Origin: Dyella acidisoli
GTDB lineage: Bacteria; Pseudomonadota; Gammaproteobacteria; Xanthomonadales; Rhodanobacteraceae
Assembly (NCBI RefSeq): GCF_030160295.1
Contig: NZ_BSOB01000010.1
Span: forward strand, 148,084-212,083
Length of the DNA: 64,000 bases
Direction of reading: 5' to 3'
The notes under the pieces were generated by a model. It was not told the origin of the DNA. It ran no database searches and saw only the letters and a program-made list of their open reading frames with translations. This document shows positions 55,356 through 64,000 of the stretch, piece after piece. Positions within the stretch are counted from its first letter, which is position 1, and every line of letters begins with the position of its first letter. Made by a program: the position numbers and the translations under genes.

Positions 55356-56120
55356 CTAACCTGTAGTTCCGTCAGCGACCAAGCGCGCGTCGAACGCAGT
55401 CTCGTCCTGCTCGGACATACGCAGCGATTGCAGATTTCGCTTCAGCACAAGCGCCCAGCATTTGAGATCTTGCACGGCCAACGTGGCCTCCTGCTGCAAC
55501 AGATCGCTGTCATCAGCGTCTACCGTCGGCTCGGCACAGGAAACACTCTGCTGCTTATTCCCCATGAAGGCCGTCATTTCCGCACCTTGGATAACGGAAT
55601 CGATGATATGGAGCATTTGCAGACCCGCCTGCTCCATCACGATCATGCTTTGGCGGATACGATCCACGCTGTCGGCAACGACTGCATCGATATGTTTACA
55701 AGCGACTGAACCGCGCTGCGCATTTTTCAGAACTTGACTCGCCAGCGAAGAAAAATGCTGGACTTCTTGATGATCTGCCGTGGGCGGCGAAACCAGTTTC
55801 GACGCGGAGTTCTCCACTTCGTCGATCAGCCTTACGACGTCATGTGACAACTCGCTGAAAACCCGCGCGTTGTCGACCAGCTCATGGGCGATGCTTCTTC
55901 CTCGATACCACGGAGAGCTGATCGCTCCAGCCGATTTGTCTCCCCTGATGCAGGTGTACTTTTTCGCAGTGCCCGCTTCCTCATGTGTAGAGGTGCCATG
56001 CGTTTGAAAAGCAGCATTTCTGCATCGGTGGCCCGGCGTACTTCCTTCTTCGGCCACCCGAGTGCGCTTAAGCGACACTCTCCACTTCCTTGTCAGCTTG
56101 AAACACTTTGCGTTGCGCAT
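55356..56120 (-). CDS. Orphan hypothetical protein, mostly helical
   Basis: Up to 254 aa from ATG 56120; a later start is possible, because the first 80 residues are basic and poorly structured. I do not recognise it. Residues 80-190 read as amphipathic helices (HELVDNARVFSELSHDVVRL, SSLASQVLKNAQRGSVACKH, QAGLQMLHIIDSVIQGAE), somewhat like a helical bundle or signalling domain. There is no signal peptide and no catalytic motif. It is isolated between convergent-type neighbours in a stretch of unusual composition, which suggests transfer. It may also not be expressed. Confidence 0.45.
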   Translation of the reverse strand: MRNAKCFKLTRKWRVSLKRTRVAEEGSTPGHRCRNAAFQTHGTSTHEEAGTAKKYTCIRGDKSAGAISSPWYRGRSIAHELVDNARVFSELSHDVVRLIDEVENSASKLVSPPTADHQEVQHFSSLASQVLKNAQRGSVACKHIDAVVADSVDRIRQSMIVMEQAGLQMLHIIDSVIQGAEMTAFMGNKQQSVSCAEPTVDADDSDLLQQEATLAVQDLKCWALVLKRNLQSLRMSEQDETAFDARLVADGTTG

Positions 56121-56529
56121 TTGGAAGCGCCCCCGCTATGCGTAGTCGAGATCTGCTCGTTCGAGCACCGACTGGAGAAACAGGGGGAAGTCAGAAGGCC
56201 TCGCTCTATGACCCAGTTCCACGTCATCCTCATTTGAGGGTCCAAGCCAGCTTGGGTGGGCTTGGAACTTTCCGTGCACTGACTGCGAGTGCCCCTTTCA
56301 TCTCCACGCGATGCCGTTTCCGCTCCTTACGACATCACCGCTATATGTTTATTAGCGAAATGAGTGTTCAAATGTGTTTTATTCCAAACTTCGCCTTAGT
56401 GCAAGGGGTTTTGGAAGTTTTTTTCAAAAAAATGGCACCCAGGCGCCACGCCTATCACAAACACTTGTATTCAAAGGAAAAATAACCAAGGCGGCAGCGA
56501 AAGCCGTGTCTGGCTCCGGAAAAGTAAAG
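56121..56529. other. AT-rich intergenic stretch upstream of the orphan gene
   Basis: 409 bases with no supported gene. Runs such as GTTTTTTTCAAAAAAATGG and TGTTCAAATGTGTTTTATTC stand out against the GC-rich surroundings. It may carry the promoter of the orphan gene at 55356-56120, but no convincing -35/-10 pair was found. Confidence 0.55.
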
Positions 56530-57579
56530 CTATGCGACGGCCCGCAACGCCCGCACGCGCCACACCGCCAGCGCCACACCTACCACCGCAAGGCCGAACC
56601 ACTGCGCCGCCACCGCATTGTCATTGCCCAGCCACAGCACAGCATCGACCGCACCCATCACCAGCACGGCAATAGCCGGCGCAAGAACCGGATCGATGCG
56701 CTGGTAATGCCAACGCACCAGCAAGACTGCACCGAGCGTGGCCAACAACCATGCGAGAACGCGGCGCAACCACGGCACATCAGGCGGCAACGGCGTATCG
56801 GGAAAAATGCCCGAGAGCGGCATATCGCCGGATTGCACGGCGAAGCCGACGCCATCTGTCGCATCGCTAGCCGGCACGAGCTTGTTGCCGTCCACCTTCG
56901 CAACAATAGTGACGGTCTGCACCGGCACCGCTTCCCATGTCACGCGTAGATCCCCCAACTGCGGACGCGACGGCACCGCACTGGTCACCAAGCCATTGTC
57001 GTAAAGGCTGAAACTCGCAGCGAGATTGCTCGGCAGGTTGCGCAGATTCGGTGTGACCGGTTCGCTGCCGACCAACGCATGCACCAGCGCTGGCGCAAGC
57101 ACAAAACCATTCAAGCGCACCTTGCCTGCATCGAACTGCTCGCCTTGCAGCAGAAACTTGTCCGGATTGGTGTGGCCTTCCGGATGCTGAAAATGGCTGG
57201 TATCGACGGGATGGTCTTGCCAGTCCATTTCGTACGTGGGCGCGCCGCCGTAACTCAGTTCGCGCCACTGGAACATTTGCACGTGGCGAATCAGTACGGG
57301 TTGATCAGTCTGCTGGTTGAACTGTTTGTCGAGCGGCGCTTCCACGACCTGCAGCTGCCCGACCACGCGCACCATGAAGCCCTGTTCGCTGGCATCGGGA
57401 GTACCGTGGATGCCAAGATCCAGCACGTCGCCGCCGTGGCGTTTCATCTGCTCGCTGTAATCGAGCTGTCCCTTTTCCACGACCGCGCCCACACCTACGC
57501 CGATCAGCAGAAGCACGGCGCCCAGTGCGGGCAAAAGCAATTCACGGATGGAGAGTGGTGGCTTGCGCTCGCCGCTCAT
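56530..57579 (-). CDS. TMEM43 family membrane protein
   Basis: 349-aa protein: one N-terminal membrane helix (residues 14-34), a periplasmic domain of about 225 residues, and four C-terminal membrane helices (about 265-345). The pattern YSEQMKRHGGDVLDLGI at the start and EWRELSY-like FQWRELSYGG in the middle match the TMEM43/DUF1625 family. Its bacterial function is unknown. It lies upstream of the MBL hydrolase on the opposite side of a short gap, both on the minus strand. Confidence 0.87.
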   Translation of the reverse strand: MSGERKPPLSIRELLLPALGAVLLLIGVGVGAVVEKGQLDYSEQMKRHGGDVLDLGIHGTPDASEQGFMVRVVGQLQVVEAPLDKQFNQQTDQPVLIRHVQMFQWRELSYGGAPTYEMDWQDHPVDTSHFQHPEGHTNPDKFLLQGEQFDAGKVRLNGFVLAPALVHALVGSEPVTPNLRNLPSNLAASFSLYDNGLVTSAVPSRPQLGDLRVTWEAVPVQTVTIVAKVDGNKLVPASDATDGVGFAVQSGDMPLSGIFPDTPLPPDVPWLRRVLAWLLATLGAVLLVRWHYQRIDPVLAPAIAVLVMGAVDAVLWLGNDNAVAAQWFGLAVVGVALAVWRVRALRAVA

Positions 57580-57612
57580 CGAGCCTCCGGGTGTGAGCTT
57601 GGATCTTAAGGG

Positions 57613-58461
57613 TCAGACGACGCCACGCAATTCAGGTTGCTCGTCGACCGTACCATAACGCCCACGCTCGTCACGTGTCACGCGCGCCATTGCACAAGCG
57701 TGATCGTGAGTGAAAAACAGCCGCACATTGCGCGCGAGCTTGTCGTCCAGGAAGGCACGCTTTTCGTCGATCAGCGCTTCTGGAAAGCGGTCGTAACCCA
57801 TGGTGATAGGCAGGTGCACCCAGGAGCGGCCCGGAATCAGGTCGGCGCAAAAAACTACGCCGGCCACTTCGGACAACATCAGTCCTGGCGTGTGGCCGTC
57901 CGAAAAATGGAAGCGCACGGCCCGACCGAGCGTCTGCGAATGTTCGCCCGCTACCAGTTCCAGCCGTCCACTGTCTTGCAACAGGTGCTGCAACTCGGGA
58001 ACGAACGAGGCACGATCGCGTGGATGCGGTTTCATGGCGCGCTGCCAGTGTTGTGCGCCAACCAGAAAACGCGCATGCGGGAACAGCAACCGCGGTGTTT
58101 TGCCTTCCTCCCACGGCGCAAGCAAACCGCCTGCGTGATCGAAATGCAGGTGCGAAAGCACTACTACATCGATGTCTTCATGCGACAGACCCAACGCGGC
58201 GAGCGAATGCAACAGCACATGCTCGCTCTCCACCACGCCATAGCGTTCACGCAGCGACGGCTCGAAGAACGCGCCGATGCCGGTTTCGAACAGCACATTG
58301 CGGCCTTCCAGATCTTTCACCAACAGACAGCGGCAAGCGAGCGGAATGCGATTGAATTCGTCGGGTTCGATCCAGCGCGACCACATCGCTTTCGGCGCAT
58401 TGCCGAACATGGCGCCGCCGTCGAGTTTTTGGGTGTTGCCGTTGAGGGACCACAGTTGCAT
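57613..58461 (-). CDS. MBL-fold metallo-hydrolase (lactonase-like)
   Basis: 282-aa cytoplasmic metallo-beta-lactamase-fold enzyme without signal peptide. The zinc motif HLHFDHAGG gives His104, His106, Asp108 and His109. Further ligands are probably in [10 protein letters not shown] and FTHDHACAM. The N-terminal shape ([18 protein letters not shown]) is like AHL lactonases and related esterases. The substrate cannot be told; the family also holds phosphodiesterases and arylsulfatases. It ends 33 bases before the TMEM43 gene. Confidence 0.87.
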   Translation of the reverse strand: MQLWSLNGNTQKLDGGAMFGNAPKAMWSRWIEPDEFNRIPLACRCLLVKDLEGRNVLFETGIGAFFEPSLRERYGVVESEHVLLHSLAALGLSHEDIDVVVLSHLHFDHAGGLLAPWEEGKTPRLLFPHARFLVGAQHWQRAMKPHPRDRASFVPELQHLLQDSGRLELVAGEHSQTLGRAVRFHFSDGHTPGLMLSEVAGVVFCADLIPGRSWVHLPITMGYDRFPEALIDEKRAFLDDKLARNVRLFFTHDHACAMARVTRDERGRYGTVDEQPELRGVV

Positions 58462-58501
58462 GACAACGCTCGCTGATCAATCTTGCCTTACACCACCAAC
58501 T

Positions 58502-58580
58502 CGTCATCCCCGCGAAAGCTGGGATCTAGCGACTTGCAGATCCTCAAAGGCACTGGATCCCAGCTTTCGCTGGGATGACG
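58502..58580. repeat. CGTCATCCC inverted repeat, 79 bp
   Basis: CGTCATCCCCGCGAAAGCTG (from 58502, 25-bp arm) pairs with its inverse ending at 58580 (24 of 25 positions). The 29-bp centre is unique. This type of intergenic palindrome (CGTCATTCCCGCGAAAGC) is widespread in proteobacteria. A degenerate small relative sits at 8894-8920. Confidence 0.8.
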
Positions 58581-58608
58581 GAATATGCATTTAGGATGAA
58601 GCAGGCGC

Positions 58609-60581
<1,973 letters not shown>

Positions 60582-60680
60582 TTAGTTTACATGGGCCGGC
60601 TGGGGGATTGTGCGAAGCAGCAACGGAATCGCCTGCCTAGGGGATTGCGGTGAGGGCAACGGAGCTTGCTCTCACCCAGC

Positions 60681-60714
60681 CTCTCCCCCGTTATTGATCA
60701 AAGACGGGGGAGAG
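60681..60714 (-). terminator. CTCTCCCCCGT hairpin, REP-like, after the lipoprotein gene
   Basis: CTCTCCCCCGT (60681-60691) pairs perfectly with ACGGGGGAGAG (60704-60714). It lies 17 bases after the stop of the minus-strand lipoprotein gene, so it may end that transcript. It belongs with the CTCTCCCC repeats elsewhere in the window. Confidence 0.6.
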
Positions 60715-60731
60715 GGTGGAATAACACAGCT

Positions 60732-62368
<1,637 letters not shown>

Positions 62369-62442
62369 GCGCAGGCGCCCTCAGCGGACAGTACGGGTCG
62401 GGGTGTTAGCATGTTCGGCATTGTCTTCGAAGCTAGCCCTTC

Positions 62443-63513
62443 ATGCTCAAGTTCTGGAAAAAGAAGCCCACCGACCAAGGGTCGGGGGAAAACGAAGAAG
62501 CAGCCGATCAGGTACCCGCGCAAACGGAAATGCCTGAACGGGCGTCGGTACCGGAAGTCACTCCACCTCCCGAACCGACCGTCGCCGAAGCACCGACCAA
62601 GCGCAGTTGGCGCGAGCGCCTTTCCGGAAGCACGTTCGCGCGCGGACTCAACTCGCTGTTCTCCCGCCATCCCAAGCTGGACGACAGCCTGCTGGACGAA
62701 CTGGAAACCACGCTGATCACCGCCGACGTCGGCATCGAAGCCAGCACCTCGCTGGTGGAGAACCTGCGCAAGCGCATGCACAAGCGTGAGTTCGCCGATG
62801 CGGGCGCCTTGCTGCAGGCTTTGCGGCAGGAACTGATCACACTGCTCAAACCCGTGCAGAAGCCGCTGGACATTAACGGCCACAAGCCGTTCGTCGTGCT
62901 TACCGTTGGCATCAACGGCGCCGGCAAGACCACCACGATCGGCAAACTGGCTCGCCGTTGGCGCGATGAACATCACCAGGTGCTGCTGGCTGCCGGCGAC
63001 ACCTTCCGCGCTGCTGCGGTGGAACAGCTCAAGACCTGGGGCGAGCGCAACCAGGTGCCGGTGATTTCGCAAGGCCAGGATGCAGATGCCGCCAGCGTGA
63101 TATTTGACGCGCTGCAAGCCGCGCGTTCGCGCAACGCCGATGTGCTGATCGCCGACACAGCCGGCCGCCTGCATACGCAAGGCGGCCTGATGGATGAACT
63201 GGGCAAGATCGCACGCGTGCTGAAGAAGCTCGACGCGGAAGCACCGCACGAGGTGCTGATGGTGATCGATGGCACCGTAGGCCAGAACGCAGTGAACCAA
63301 GTGCGCCAGTTCCGCCAGATCGTCGGCGTGACCGGTCTGGTGGTGACCAAACTCGATGGCACCGCCAAAGGCGGCGTGGTGTTCGCGCTGGCACGCGAGT
63401 TCGGCTTGCCGATCCGGTTCGTTGGTCTGGGTGAAACCGCCACCGATCTGCGCGTATTCGATGCGGAAGCCTATGTCGACGGGCTGCTTCCCGCCGACTT
63501 CGCACGGGCATGA
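62443..63513 (+). CDS. ftsY: Signal recognition particle receptor FtsY
   Basis: 356-aa SRP GTPase that receives ribosome-nascent chain complexes at the membrane. A short charged A domain (residues 1-60, less acidic than in E. coli) precedes the NG domain. GTPase motifs are GINGAGKTTTIGKLA, DTAGRLHTQ and TKLDGTAKGG. Its stop overlaps the start of the next gene (ATGA). The usual ftsE and ftsX neighbours are not seen here. Confidence 0.97.
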   Translation: MLKFWKKKPTDQGSGENEEAADQVPAQTEMPERASVPEVTPPPEPTVAEAPTKRSWRERLSGSTFARGLNSLFSRHPKLDDSLLDELETTLITADVGIEASTSLVENLRKRMHKREFADAGALLQALRQELITLLKPVQKPLDINGHKPFVVLTVGINGAGKTTTIGKLARRWRDEHHQVLLAAGDTFRAAAVEQLKTWGERNQVPVISQGQDADAASVIFDALQAARSRNADVLIADTAGRLHTQGGLMDELGKIARVLKKLDAEAPHEVLMVIDGTVGQNAVNQVRQFRQIVGVTGLVVTKLDGTAKGGVVFALAREFGLPIRFVGLGETATDLRVFDAEAYVDGLLPADFARA

Positions 63514-64000
63514 CGATCCCGCGTCCGCTGCGACTCCTGCTGATTGCGTTGGCCAGCCTGGCTGGCGCCATCGTGCTGGTCGTGCTGGTGGCGCTCTATC
63601 TGCTGCTGCAACCTGATCGCTTCACAGCGATGCTGAAGGAGCAAGCGAGCCAGGCAAGCTTGCGGCTTACGCTATCGAGCCCTGCCAGCCCTACCTTGTT
63701 TCCGCGTCCCGCCTTGCAATTGGAAGGCATCACGCTCGTAGCGAGCGATGCGGGTCCAAACGCCATGCCGATCCTGCTCGCTGCAAACGGCCGACTGGTG
63801 TTGCCATGGCATGCGCTGTTCGGCCGTCAGGTTGTTATCTCGCGCATGCAGATCAACTCGCCACGCGTAGATCTGGATGCGCTGCAATCCTGGTTGATGC
63901 ACTTGCCGCCACAATCGGCCGCCGTGCCGGATGAAATTCCGCGCATCGCCACCGGCGTACGCATACGCAACGGCAGCGTGGTGCAGAACAACAGCGAATG
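63510..64000 (+). CDS. AsmA-like protein (partial, runs off the window)
   Basis: The frame is open from ATG 63510 to the end of the window (163 codons) with no stop. An N-terminal membrane segment (residues 8-32, LLLIALASLAGAIVLVVLVALYLLL) precedes a sequence of the AsmA type (TLSSPASPTLFPRPALQLEG, ISRMQINSPRVDLDALQSWL). AsmA-like proteins are periplasmic proteins linked to outer-membrane lipid transport. The ATG overlaps the ftsY stop. Confidence 0.82.
   Translation, partial: MTIPRPLRLLLIALASLAGAIVLVVLVALYLLLQPDRFTAMLKEQASQASLRLTLSSPASPTLFPRPALQLEGITLVASDAGPNAMPILLAANGRLVLPWHALFGRQVVISRMQINSPRVDLDALQSWLMHLPPQSAAVPDEIPRIATGVRIRNGSVVQNNSE

Noticed and set aside
55832-56017. Short minus-strand frame inside the orphan gene
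   Set aside because: It overlaps the longer frame, is only 61 codons and shows no start signal.

Overview
The window is a GC-rich chromosomal segment of a gammaproteobacterium. It most resembles the Xanthomonadales (Lysobacterales), probably a Rhodanobacteraceae member such as Dyella or Rhodanobacter. This rests on gene content and order (class II DAHP synthase beside dsbB, the lolB/prs/rplY/pth/ychF/tRNA/tuf order, SufT, an AidB-like acyl-CoA dehydrogenase) and not on a database search. Nearly all of it is tightly packed core genome. Many adjacent genes share ATGA or TGATG stop/start overlaps.

Layout. 1-8.9 kb: the 3' half of an RND efflux permease and its adaptor, a DUF4436 gene broken by an in-frame amber codon, two c-type cytochromes, a secreted amidase and a subclass B3 metallo-beta-lactamase-like enzyme. 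8.9-10.8 kb: class II DAHP synthase and dsbB. 10.9-24.9 kb: the complete S10-spc-alpha ribosomal cluster on the minus strand, from rpsJ to rplQ, including secY and rpoA. It has its own promoter (25215-25243) directly behind the tuf terminator. 25.3-27 kb: tuf preceded by tRNA-Thr, tRNA-Gly and tRNA-Tyr and a consensus promoter. 27-33.4 kb: thioesterase, acetyltransferase, ychF, pth, rplY, prs, tRNA-Gln, a second acetyltransferase, lolB. 33.4-42 kb: a TPR lipoprotein diverging from hemA-prfA, a TPR/SPINDLY O-GlcNAc-transferase-like protein, acylphosphatase, a TlpA-type thioredoxin and a YihY-family membrane protein. 42-46.7 kb: wrbA, DUF2069, acyl-CoA dehydrogenase, a one-domain asparaginase-like protein, sufT. 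46.7-51.3 kb: the proton-translocating transhydrogenase genes pntB, pntAb and pntAa, split by an oppositely oriented sigma factor/DUF3619-like/DUF3106 module. 51.5-55.1 kb: cdd, hydrolase, nitroreductase, 5'-3' exonuclease, NUDIX. 55.1-56.5 kb: a compositionally odd island with one orphan gene. 56.5-64 kb: TMEM43-like protein, MBL hydrolase, ggt, ferredoxin, lipoprotein, coaD, rsmD, ftsY and a truncated AsmA-like gene.

The observation most worth checking is the tuf junction. In Xanthomonas and Xylella, as I recall, tRNA-Tyr/Gly/Thr-tuf is followed by tRNA-Trp-secE-nusG-rplKAJL-rpoBC-rpsLG-fusA and a second tuf before rpsJ. Here a single tuf joins the tRNA triplet directly to rpsJ. That is what recombination, or an assembly collapse, between two direct tuf copies would produce. 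Other points of interest are the amber-interrupted DUF4436 gene, several families of short palindromic elements (two sharing the border CCTAAGAGCCTGT, two 74-bp copies in opposite orientation), a hairpin-rich 311-bp gap inside the spc operon, the absence of ispE from its usual place, and the orphan island at 55-56.5 kb. I found no rRNA, CRISPR array, prophage or intact insertion sequence. No clearly new multi-gene system stands out.
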